Shown here piece by piece: positions 51,318-58,548 of a stretch of DNA of 64,000 nt; positions within the stretch are counted from its first letter, which is position 1; every line of letters starts with the position of its first letter. Position numbers and translations under genes: made by a program. This DNA is from Phreatobacter cathodiphilus (GTDB lineage: Bacteria; Pseudomonadota; Alphaproteobacteria; Rhizobiales; Phreatobacteraceae), in the NCBI RefSeq assembly GCF_003008515.1, contig NZ_CP027668.1:3947001-4011000 (forward strand), read 5' to 3'. The notes under the pieces are model-generated. The model was not told the DNA's origin, made no database searches, and saw nothing but the letters and a program-made list of their open reading frames with translations.

Positions 51318-52586
51318 ATGGCCCAGCTCTCCTCCGACCAGTTCGCCTTCGGCGGCCAGCTCCTCTCCGTCGAGGAGGCGCTGTCCCGTGTCGGCGAGGG
51401 CCTGCGCCCCGTCGCCGAGACCGAGGTGGTCCCGCTCGTCCAGGCCGACGGCCGCATCCTCGCCGAGGACCTCGTCGCCCCCGTCAGCCTGCCGCCCTTC
51501 TTCAACTCGGCGGTGGACGGTTACGCGGTCCGCTTCGCCGACCTGACGCAGGGCGCGGAGACGCGCCTCACCGTCGGCTCGCGCGTGCCGGCCGGCGCCG
51601 AGGCCGCTGCCTCCCGCGCCGCCGAGGCCGTGCGCATCTTCACCGGCGCGCCCATGCCCGAGGGCTGCGACACCGTCTTCATGCAAGAGGACGTGCGTCT
51701 CGACGGCGATGCGGTGATCCTGCCGCCCGGCCTCTCCGCGGGCGCCAATTGCCGCCCGGCGGGCGAAGACCTGCCGGCTGGCGACCGGGCGCTCGCCGCC
51801 GGCCGCATGATGGCGCCCGAGACCATCGCCCTGGCGGCAGCCCTCGGCGTCACCCGGCTCGCCGTCCGCCGCCGCGTGCGGGTCGCGGTTTTCTCCACCG
51901 GCAACGAGATCGTCTCGCCAGGGGCGGCTCTCGGCCCGGCGCAGCTCTACGATTCCAACCGCTTCATGATGCAGGCGCTGCTGCGCCGGCTCGGCGCTGA
52001 CGTCACCGATCTCGGCATCCTGCCCGACGACCGCGCGACCATGGCCTCGGCCCTTCGCGATGCGGCGGCCCACCACGACCTCATCCTCACCTCGGGCGGG
52101 GTCTCGACGGGCGAGGAGGATCACGTCAAGGCGGCGGTGGAACAGGTGGGCAGCCTGACCTTCTGGCGGCTCGCCATCAAGCCCGGCCGCCCCGTCGCCA
52201 TGGGCGTGATCCCCGCCGGCGGCGACGGCGAGGCCGCCGCCTTCATCGGCCTGCCCGGCAATCCCGTCGCCGTCTTCGTCACCTTCGCCCACGTCGTCCG
52301 GCCGTTCCTCACGGTCCTGGCGGGCGGCACCCCGGAGCGGCCGCTGGCGCTGCCCGTCCGCTGCGCCTTCCCCTACAGGAAGAAGGCCGGACGGCGGGAA
52401 TATGTGCGGGTGGCGCTGCGGCGCGGCGCTGACGGGGCCGTCGAGGCGGTGAAGCACCCCCGTGACGGCGCCGGCGTCATCACCTCGCTCACCGAGACCG
52501 ACGGCCTCGTGGAACTGCCCGAGGCGGTCGAGCGCGTTGCGGCCGGCGACACCGTCGCCTTCCTCTCCTACGCCCTGCTGCGCTGA
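51318..52586 (+). CDS. moeA: Molybdopterin molybdenumtransferase MoeA (canonical copy)
   Basis: 422-residue enzyme inserting molybdenum (or tungsten) into adenylylated molybdopterin. Motifs: LPPFFNSAVDGYAVRF, FTGAPMPEGCDTVFMQED, VAVFSTGNEIV, SGGVSTGEEDHV and GLPGNPVAVFVTF, all complete. Start ATG 51318. The stop is four bases from the convergent mobA stop. This is the copy with intact catalytic segments among three MoeA-like proteins in the window. Confidence 0.93.
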   Translation: MAQLSSDQFAFGGQLLSVEEALSRVGEGLRPVAETEVVPLVQADGRILAEDLVAPVSLPPFFNSAVDGYAVRFADLTQGAETRLTVGSRVPAGAEAAASRAAEAVRIFTGAPMPEGCDTVFMQEDVRLDGDAVILPPGLSAGANCRPAGEDLPAGDRALAAGRMMAPETIALAAALGVTRLAVRRRVRVAVFSTGNEIVSPGAALGPAQLYDSNRFMMQALLRRLGADVTDLGILPDDRATMASALRDAAAHHDLILTSGGVSTGEEDHVKAAVEQVGSLTFWRLAIKPGRPVAMGVIPAGGDGEAAAFIGLPGNPVAVFVTFAHVVRPFLTVLAGGTPERPLALPVRCAFPYRKKAGRREYVRVALRRGADGAVEAVKHPRDGAGVITSLTETDGLVELPEAVERVAAGDTVAFLSYALLR

Positions 52587-52590
52587 GCCT

Positions 52591-53217
52591 TTAGGCCGCG
52601 GGAAAGCGGGCGAGGACGGTCTCGGCCTCGGCGAGGTCCTCGGGGCTGTTGGCGTTGAAGAAGGGATCGTAGGGGGCGGTCGGCCAGACGGCTTCGGCGA
52701 TGCCGTGGCGCGCCGTCCAGCGGTCGATCTTTCGCAGGTCCTCCACCACCAGCGCATGGCGCAGATCCGCCGCCAGCGAAACCGGCCAGAGGCCGACGAC
52801 CGGATGGGTCTGGTCGCCGGAACGGGCGCAGGCGAGCGGCATCCCCGCGGCCTCGCGCGCCTGATGGAGACGGGGGACGAGGTCCGCCGGCAGGAAGGGC
52901 GAATCGGTGGGGATCGACAAGAGCCAGCCCGTCTGCGGCCGATGTGCCGCCATCCATTCCAGCGCCGCCAGAATGCCGGCGAGCGGCCCGGCGAAGCCTT
53001 CCACGGTGTCCGCCACCACCGGCAGGCCGAGGCCCGAAAAGCGCGCGGGGTCGCCGTTGGCGTTGACGATGAGGCCGTCGCATTGCGGCGCGAGGCGTGC
53101 CACCGCGCGGTCGAGCAGGGTGACGCCCCCAAGCGTCTTCAGCGGCTTGTCGCCGCCGCCCATGCGCCGGGCGAGGCCGCCCGCCAGCAGCACGCCGAGG
53201 GTTTCGGGATGGGCCAA
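52591..53217 (-). CDS. mobA: Molybdenum cofactor guanylyltransferase MobA
   Basis: 208-residue nucleotidyltransferase that attaches GMP to molybdopterin. It begins [19 protein letters not shown], the GTP-binding signature, with [25 protein letters not shown] and [15 protein letters not shown] choose the TTG at 53217 (GGAGG nine bases upstream, five bases from the fdhD stop) because the longer frame to 53271 would begin inside fdhD with an unlikely Arg-rich leader. Operon with fdhD. Confidence 0.9.
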   Translation of the reverse strand: MAHPETLGVLLAGGLARRMGGGDKPLKTLGGVTLLDRAVARLAPQCDGLIVNANGDPARFSGLGLPVVADTVEGFAGPLAGILAALEWMAAHRPQTGWLLSIPTDSPFLPADLVPRLHQAREAAGMPLACARSGDQTHPVVGLWPVSLAADLRHALVVEDLRKIDRWTARHGIAEAVWPTAPYDPFFNANSPEDLAEAETVLARFPAA

Positions 53218-53221
53218 ACGT

Positions 53222-54094
53222 TCAGTCCTCCGCGCCCTTGCGCCGGTGGCGCGCGCTCTCCTCCTCGACATAGGCGAGGTCCTGGTCGAAGACGATGCGG
53301 TCCTCGCCGGCCAGCGCCACGAAGCGCTTGCCCTTGGCCCGGCCGATCAGGGTGAGGCCGCACTGGCGCGCGAGCTCGACGCCCCAGGCGGTGAAGCCCG
53401 ACCGCGAGACGAGGATGGGAATGCCCATGCGCACCGTCTTGATGACCATTTCCGAGGTCAGCCGCCCCGTCGTGTAGAAAATCTTGTCGGCGCCGCTCTC
53501 GCCGTGGCGGAACATCCAGCCGGCGATCTTGTCCACCGCATTGTGGCGGCCGACGTCCTCCATATAGACCAGCGGCTGGTCCTGCCGGCAAAGCACACAG
53601 CCATGGATGGCGCCAGCCTCGAGATAGAGGGAGGGCATGGTGTTGATGGCGTGGGTCAGCCGGTAGAGCCAGGAGGTGCGGAACTCCGCCTGCGGCAGGG
53701 TGATCTCCGACAGCGCCTCCATCAGGTCGCCGAAGGCGGTGCCCTGGGCGCAGCCCGACGTCTGGGTGCGCTTCCTCAGCTTCGCCTCGAAATTGGTGTG
53801 CTCTTCCGTGCGCACCACCACCACCTCGAGGTCCTCGTCGTACTCGACCTCGGTGACGACGTCGGTGGGCTTCAGCATGTTCTGGTTGAGCAGGTAGCCG
53901 ATCGCCAGGTAATCCGGATAGTCGCCGATCGTCATCATGGTGACGATCTCCTGGGCGTTCAGATAGAGCGTCAGCGGCCGCTCGACCGTGACCGAGGTCT
54001 CGATCCGCTCGCCGCGTTCGTTGACGCCCGTCACCCGCTGGGTGAGGCGGGGATCGGCGGGGTTCGGAACGATGAGGGGCGGCGTTGCGGGCAT
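53222..54094 (-). CDS. fdhD: Formate dehydrogenase sulfurtransferase FdhD
   Basis: 290-residue protein that transfers sulfur from a cysteine desulfurase to bis-MGD, required for active formate dehydrogenase. Motifs: [22 protein letters not shown], the catalytic Cys pair in [32 protein letters not shown] and [27 protein letters not shown]. The start is the ATG at 54094 (MPATPPLIV); residues before it in frame are low-complexity. Operon with mobA downstream. Confidence 0.93.
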   Translation of the reverse strand: MPATPPLIVPNPADPRLTQRVTGVNERGERIETSVTVERPLTLYLNAQEIVTMMTIGDYPDYLAIGYLLNQNMLKPTDVVTEVEYDEDLEVVVVRTEEHTNFEAKLRKRTQTSGCAQGTAFGDLMEALSEITLPQAEFRTSWLYRLTHAINTMPSLYLEAGAIHGCVLCRQDQPLVYMEDVGRHNAVDKIAGWMFRHGESGADKIFYTTGRLTSEMVIKTVRMGIPILVSRSGFTAWGVELARQCGLTLIGRAKGKRFVALAGEDRIVFDQDLAYVEEESARHRRKGAED

Positions 54095-54176
54095 GGCACC
54101 GGAGCTTGCGAGGTCGGCCGGTGCATAGCACGGCGCCGCGGCGCCGTGCCACGGTCGCGTCGTCGCTCCGGAGGTC

Positions 54177-55046
54177 TCACGCCCCCGTGTCGGAAGCGTT
54201 GGCGAAGAAGAGCTGCTGGCCGTTGATCTTGTAGTCGGCGATGGCCTTCTGACCCTCCGGCCCGACGATCCAGTCGATGAAGGCCTGGGCATCGGCCTGC
54301 TTGACGTGCGGGTGGCGCTGCGGGTTCACCAACATGATGCCGTACTGGTTGAACAGGCGCCGGTCGCCTTCCACGAGGATGTCGAGATCGCCGCGGTTGC
54401 GGAAGGAGAGCCAGGTGGCGCGGTCGGAGAGGACGTAGGCGTTCATGCCGCCGGCGGTGTTGAGCGCCGCGCCCATGCCCTGGCCGATCTCGCGATACCA
54501 GGTGCCGCGGGTGGCGGCGAGATCGATATTGGCCGCGCGCCACAGGGCGAGCTCGGCCTGGTGGGTGCCGGAGCGGTCGCCGCGCGAGACGAAGGGGGCG
54601 GCCTTCGTCTGGATGGCGGTCAGCGCTGCGGCGATGTCGCGCGAGCCCTTGATGCCGGCGGGGTCGGACTTCGGCCCGATGAGGACGAAGTCGTTGTACA
54701 TGACCGGGCGCCGCGGCCCGCCGAACCCATCGGCGACGAATGTCTCCTCGGCCGCGCGCGCGTGCACGAAGACCACGTCGGCGTCGCCCCGCCGTCCTGT
54801 GTCGAGCGCCTGGCCGGTGCCCTGGCTGATGACGCGCACCTCGATGCCGGTCTTCGCCCGGAACAGCGGCAGCAGGTGGTTGAACAGGCCGGAATCGACC
54901 GTCGACGTCGTCGAGGCCACGGTGATGAAGCGGGTGCCCGTCTGCGCCTGGGCCGGGGCGGCCGGACGGGCGTCCTGGGCCAGGGCGGCGGCGCCGCAGG
55001 CGATGAGCGCGGCCGTCGCGGCCAGCAGATGCCTCTTGGTCAGCAT
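54177..55046 (-). CDS. tupA: Tungstate-type ABC transporter binding protein (TupA-like)
   Basis: 289-residue periplasmic oxyanion receptor. Signal peptide 1-23; mature chain with RFITVASTTSTVDSGLFNHLLPLF, the TupA anion-binding signature (TTST and Ser), then VRVISQGTGQALDTGRRGDADVVFVH and FVSRGDRSGTHQAEL with GxxxxxGMGAALNTAG. These Ser/Thr/Arg positions bind tungstate in TupA and distinguish it from ModA. Forms an operon with TupC and TupB (27 bp and overlap). Confidence 0.88.
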   Translation of the reverse strand: MLTKRHLLAATAALIACGAAALAQDARPAAPAQAQTGTRFITVASTTSTVDSGLFNHLLPLFRAKTGIEVRVISQGTGQALDTGRRGDADVVFVHARAAEETFVADGFGGPRRPVMYNDFVLIGPKSDPAGIKGSRDIAAALTAIQTKAAPFVSRGDRSGTHQAELALWRAANIDLAATRGTWYREIGQGMGAALNTAGGMNAYVLSDRATWLSFRNRGDLDILVEGDRRLFNQYGIMLVNPQRHPHVKQADAQAFIDWIVGPEGQKAIADYKINGQQLFFANASDTGA

Positions 55047-55073
55047 GGTCGTCTCCTCAGGGTCTTCGGCGGG

Positions 55074-55811
55074 TCACCAGACGATGTCGCCGGCGATGAA
55101 GGCGCGGGCCTCGGGACTGTCCGGGCCGGTGAAGAAGGCGTGGGCCTCGGCGTCCTCGACGAGGCGCCCGCGGTGGAGGAACAGCACCCGGTCGGCGAGG
55201 CGGCGCGCCTGGCCCATGTCGTGCGTCGCCATGACCAGCGTCATGCCCTCGCCGCGCAGCGCCGCCAGCATCTCCTCGATCTGCCGGGTGGCGCCGGGGT
55301 CGAGCTGCGAGGTCGGCTCGTCGAGGAAGAGCACCTGCGGGCGCAGCGCCCAGGCGCGCGCGATGGCGAGGCGCTGCTGCTCCCCGCCCGACATCAGCCG
55401 CGCCGGCCGGTCGGCGAGGACGCCGAGGCCGAAGCGCTCCAGCGCCTCGGCGCAGCGCTCCGCCCGCTCGCCGCGCCCGAGCCCCGCCGCCGCCAGGGCA
55501 TGGAGGATGTTGGCGCGGGCCGAGCGGCGCAGCATGACCGGCTTCTGGAACACCATGGCATGGCGCTTCACGCCGGCGATCGTCCCCAGCTCCGCCGCCC
55601 AGGAGACGGTTCCGGCGGCCGGCGTCAGCAGGCCGTGGCAGAGCCGCAGCGTCAGCGATTTGCCCGAGCCGTTGGGGCCGATCAGCACGGTGAGGCCGCC
55701 GCGCGCGACGGTGAAGCCGATGCGGTCGACCAGCCGTCGCCCGCCGGCTTCGAAGACGAGGTCGGTCACCGTCAGCGGCAGAATGGAGGGGGTGTCGCGC
55801 ATGCCGCTCAT
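55074..55811 (-). CDS. tupC: Tungstate-type ABC transporter ATPase (TupC-like)
   Basis: 245-residue ATPase. Walker A GPNGSGKSLTLRLCHGLL, Q loop VFQKPVMLRRSARANI (the KPVxLRRS form typical of TupC), signature LMSGGEQQRLAIARAW, Walker B VLFLDEPTSQLDP, switch MATHDMGQ. It powers TupB. The ATG at 55811 overlaps the TupB stop (55808). Confidence 0.88.
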   Translation of the reverse strand: MSGMRDTPSILPLTVTDLVFEAGGRRLVDRIGFTVARGGLTVLIGPNGSGKSLTLRLCHGLLTPAAGTVSWAAELGTIAGVKRHAMVFQKPVMLRRSARANILHALAAAGLGRGERAERCAEALERFGLGVLADRPARLMSGGEQQRLAIARAWALRPQVLFLDEPTSQLDPGATRQIEEMLAALRGEGMTLVMATHDMGQARRLADRVLFLHRGRLVEDAEAHAFFTGPDSPEARAFIAGDIVW

Positions 55812-56509
55812 CCCGCGAAGCGCGCGCCGACCCGGCTCGCGCCATAGGTGACGGCGTTGATGGCGAGCGTCAGCAGGATGAGGACCATGCCGAGACCGAG
55901 CGCCAGCGGCAGGTCGCCTTTCGACGTCTCCAGCGCGATGGCGGTGGTCATGGTGCGGGTGTAGCCGGCGATGTTGCCGCCGACGATGAGCACGGCCCCC
56001 ACCTCGGCGCTGGCCCGTCCGAACCCGGCGAGGATGGCCGTGGCGAGGGCGAAGCGGCCGTCCCAGAGCAGGGTCGGGATGGCCCTGAAGCCCGCCAGGC
56101 CGAGGGAGGCGAGGTGCTCGCGATATTCGCCGTGGAGATCCTCGGTGAGCTGGCGGGTGATGGCGATCACGATGGGCAGCACGAGAAGCGCCTGCGCCAC
56201 CACCATGGCTGTCGGCGTGAAGAGGAGGCCGAGGGCTCCGAGCGGTCCGGACCGGGACAGGACCAGGAAGACGAGCAGCCCGGCGACCACAGGCGGCAGC
56301 CCCATCAGCGCGTTGACCAGCACGATGACCGCGCCTCTGCCGGGAAAACGCGCCAGCGCCAGCAGGGCGCCGAGCGGCAGGCCGATCAGGGCGGCGATGG
56401 CGACCGCCGACAGCGTCACCGTCAGCGACAGGCCGACGATGGCGAGGAAGGCAGGGTCGCCGCCGAGGATGAGCCCCAGGGCGGCGCTGAAGGACTGGGC
56501 GAGGTCCAC
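55808..56509 (-). CDS. tupB: Tungstate-type ABC transporter permease (TupB-like)
   Basis: 233-residue permease with five to six helices, including LSLTVTLSAVAIAALIGLPLGALLAL and GLPPVVAGLLVFLVLSRSGPLG; the EAA-like loop is FRAIPTLLWDGRFALATAILAGFGRASAEVGAVLIVGG (in parts). I prefer the GTG at 56509 (VDLAQSFSAALGLILGGDP, the family N-terminus) over the TTG at 56542, which would lie on the palindrome at 56541. First gene of the tup operon, divergent from the helix-turn-helix/PBP regulator. Confidence 0.85.
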   Translation of the reverse strand: MDLAQSFSAALGLILGGDPAFLAIVGLSLTVTLSAVAIAALIGLPLGALLALARFPGRGAVIVLVNALMGLPPVVAGLLVFLVLSRSGPLGALGLLFTPTAMVVAQALLVLPIVIAITRQLTEDLHGEYREHLASLGLAGFRAIPTLLWDGRFALATAILAGFGRASAEVGAVLIVGGNIAGYTRTMTTAIALETSKGDLPLALGLGMVLILLTLAINAVTYGASRVGARFAG

Positions 56510-56540
56510 GGCGAGCAGGCTCCGAGGCAGATGCTTGCGC

Positions 56541-56552
56541 AATCTACAGATT
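56541..56552. promoter_or_regulatory. Palindrome in tupB / regulator divergent promoter
   Basis: AATCT-AC-AGATT, a perfect 5-2-5 repeat within TTGCGC...TTTTGCG, in the AT-richer 92-bp divergent spacer. GCAAATC at 56568-56574 partly repeats it in reverse (GATTTTGC at 56549-56556). Candidate operator for the helix-turn-helix/PBP regulator. It does not look like the ModE box. Confidence 0.45.
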
Positions 56553-56601
56553 TTGCGTAGGTAGAAGCAAATCCGGAATAAATGCGTTCCAGAGCATATT
56601 C

Positions 56602-57492
56602 ATGCAGGATGATGTCTTCCTCACCACGGATGAAGCGGCCGCCTATCTCCGGCTGAAGGAGCGCAAGCTCTATGAACTCGTGGCGAACGGCGACGTCCCC
56701 TGTTCCAAGGTCACGGGCAAATGGCTCTTCCCCCGCGCCGCCCTCGACCGCTGGGTGGCGGCGGGCCTGGCGAAGCCCGACGGCTTCGTCGCCGAACCCG
56801 CGCCGCCCATCGTCGGCGGCAGCCACGATCCCCTGCTGGAATGGAGCCTCCGGCAATCCGCCTCGGGCCTCGCGCTCCTCGCCGAAGGGTCTGAGTCCGG
56901 CCTCGATCGGCTGGAGCGCAACGAGGTGGCCGCCGCCGCCATCCACCTGCACGGCGAGGGGGACGACGAGGCGGCCAACATCGCGGGCGTCGCCGCCCGC
57001 GCCGGTCTGCACGACGCCGTGGTCATCGGCTTCGCGCGCCGGGAACAGGGATTTCTGGTCGCCGCGGGCAACCCCCTCGGCCTCGGCACCCTCGCCGACG
57101 TGGCCCGGCGCGAGGCCCGCATCGGCCTCAGGCCCACGGGTGCCGGCGCCCAGCTCCTGCTCGCGGCGGTGGCGGCGCGCGCCGGCCTCGCCCTCGAGAG
57201 TCTGCGCCGCGCCCCCGTGGCCTATCCGACCGGCCCCGACCTCGCCCTGGCGATCCGCGGCGGGGAGATCGATTGCGGCATCGCCACCCGGGCGGTCGCC
57301 GCCATGCACGGGCTCGACTTCGTGCCGCTGGTCTGGGAGCGCTTCGATCTCGTCCTGCGCCGCCGCACCTTTTTCGAGCCTCCGGCCCAGCGGCTCTTCG
57401 GCTTCCTGCGCGAACCGGCCTTCACCCGCCGCGCCGAGGCGCTGGGCGGCTACGATGTCGCGTCGGCGGGCATCGTGCGACTGAACCGGTGA
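56602..57492 (+). CDS. Helix-turn-helix regulator with PBP-like (MoeA-associated) domain
   Basis: 296-residue regulator. Residues 5-55 are an excisionase/MerR-like winged helix: FLTTDEAAAYLRLKERKLYELVANGDVPCSKVTGKWLFPRAALDRWV (in parts). Residues about 75-296 are a PBP-like domain: GSESGLDRLERNEVAAAAIHLHG, RRPTGAG-type RLRPTGAGAQLLL, AYPTGPDLALAIRGGEIDCGIATR and FVPLVWERFDLVLRRRTFF. The same segments recur in the C-terminal half of the MoeA fusion at 58545 (TGAGTRVLL, ADWGVAIA, FIPLAEEHYDFAV). It probably senses an oxyanion or cofactor and controls the divergent tup genes. Confidence 0.85.
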   Translation: MQDDVFLTTDEAAAYLRLKERKLYELVANGDVPCSKVTGKWLFPRAALDRWVAAGLAKPDGFVAEPAPPIVGGSHDPLLEWSLRQSASGLALLAEGSESGLDRLERNEVAAAAIHLHGEGDDEAANIAGVAARAGLHDAVVIGFARREQGFLVAAGNPLGLGTLADVARREARIGLRPTGAGAQLLLAAVAARAGLALESLRRAPVAYPTGPDLALAIRGGEIDCGIATRAVAAMHGLDFVPLVWERFDLVLRRRTFFEPPAQRLFGFLREPAFTRRAEALGGYDVASAGIVRLNR

Positions 57493-57504
57493 CTTGTCGC
57501 CGCC

Positions 57505-58548
57505 ATGCCCCATATGACGCTCATGTCGTCCCCATCCGCCCTCCGTCCGCTCGATGAGGTCCTCGCGCGCCTGCTCGCCGGGCTGCACCCCGTCGCAGCC
57601 GAACTCCTCCCGGTGGCGGATGCCGCGGGATGGGTCGCGGCCGCGACGCTGCGGGCACCGGCGGCCGTGCCTGTCCGGCCGCTCGCCCTGCGCCGCGGCA
57701 TCGCGGTCGCCAGCGCCGGCCTCATCGGCGCCTCGCCTCACGCGCCGATCCTGCTGGCCGCGCCGCCGCCCCCGGTGTTGTCCGGGGACGAGTTGCCCGC
57801 CGGCGCCGACGCGGTGCTGCCCGCCGATGCTGTGGCGGCGAGCGGCCCCTTCCACGAGATCGGCCAGCCGGCCTATCCGGGCGAGGGCGCGGCCCTGGCC
57901 GGCAGCGACCTTGCCGCCGACGCGGCGATCGTCGCCGCGGGGACGACGATCACGGCCGAGGCGGTTCTCGCTCTGACGCTTGCCGGCATCGCCAGCGTCT
58001 CGGTCCGCCGCCCGCGTGTCGCCGTCACCGGCGAGGCGGACGGTCCTGCGGCCGCCTGGCTGCGGGCGTGGCTGGCGCAGGCGGGCTGCATGGTCACGGA
58101 GGCCCTGCCCGCCGATCTCGTCCTCCGGCTCGCCCGCGACCCGGCCGAACACGCTCCCGGGGCGGGCCCGGCGCTCCAGCCCGGCGGCGAGGCTGTGCTC
58201 GTCCTCGACGCGGATCGCCGCACCCTGGTCCTCTCGCCCCGGTTCGACGCCCTCGCCGCGGGGCTCTTCGCGCTGGTGATGCCCTTCCTCGCCGCCGCCG
58301 CCGGGCGTGGCCTGCGCTCCCTCTCCCGTCCGCTCACCCGCAAGATCGTCTCGCAGGTCGGCCTTGCCGATCTCGCCCTGCTGCGCGCCACCGCGGAGGG
58401 CTGGGAGCCGCTCGGCGTCGGGCGGATCACGCTCGCGGCGCTTCTCGCGGCCGATGCCGTCGCCGTCCTCGGCCCCGCCAGCGAAGGCGCCGCCGCCGGA
58501 TCCATGCTCGCCGCCATGCCCCTCACGGAGCCCTTCGAACCGCGATGA
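57505..58548 (+). CDS. Degenerate MoeA-like protein
   Basis: 347-residue protein aligned by eye with MoeA: LDEVLARLLAGLHPVAAELLPVADAAGWVAAATLRAPAAVPVRP at the start, ELPAGADAVLPADAV (MoeA: lPxGADAV), GEGAALAGSDL, and VRRPRVAVTGEADG. It lacks the NSAMDGYA segment, the SGGxSxG loop and the PGNP motif, so it cannot catalyse metal insertion in the usual way. The C-terminal part (RPLTRKIVSQVGLADLALLRATAEGWEPLGVG) is Ala-rich. ATG choices at 57505, 57514 and 57523. Stop overlaps the next ATG (ATGA): expressed together with MoeA-PBP. Confidence 0.8.
   Translation: MPHMTLMSSPSALRPLDEVLARLLAGLHPVAAELLPVADAAGWVAAATLRAPAAVPVRPLALRRGIAVASAGLIGASPHAPILLAAPPPPVLSGDELPAGADAVLPADAVAASGPFHEIGQPAYPGEGAALAGSDLAADAAIVAAGTTITAEAVLALTLAGIASVSVRRPRVAVTGEADGPAAAWLRAWLAQAGCMVTEALPADLVLRLARDPAEHAPGAGPALQPGGEAVLVLDADRRTLVLSPRFDALAAGLFALVMPFLAAAAGRGLRSLSRPLTRKIVSQVGLADLALLRATAEGWEPLGVGRITLAALLAADAVAVLGPASEGAAAGSMLAAMPLTEPFEPR

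Noticed and set aside
54177-56509. Molybdate ModABC transporter
   Set aside because: The receptor carries the TTST and SRGDxSGTH segments of TupA, and the ATPase lacks the C-terminal TOBE/Mop extension of ModC.
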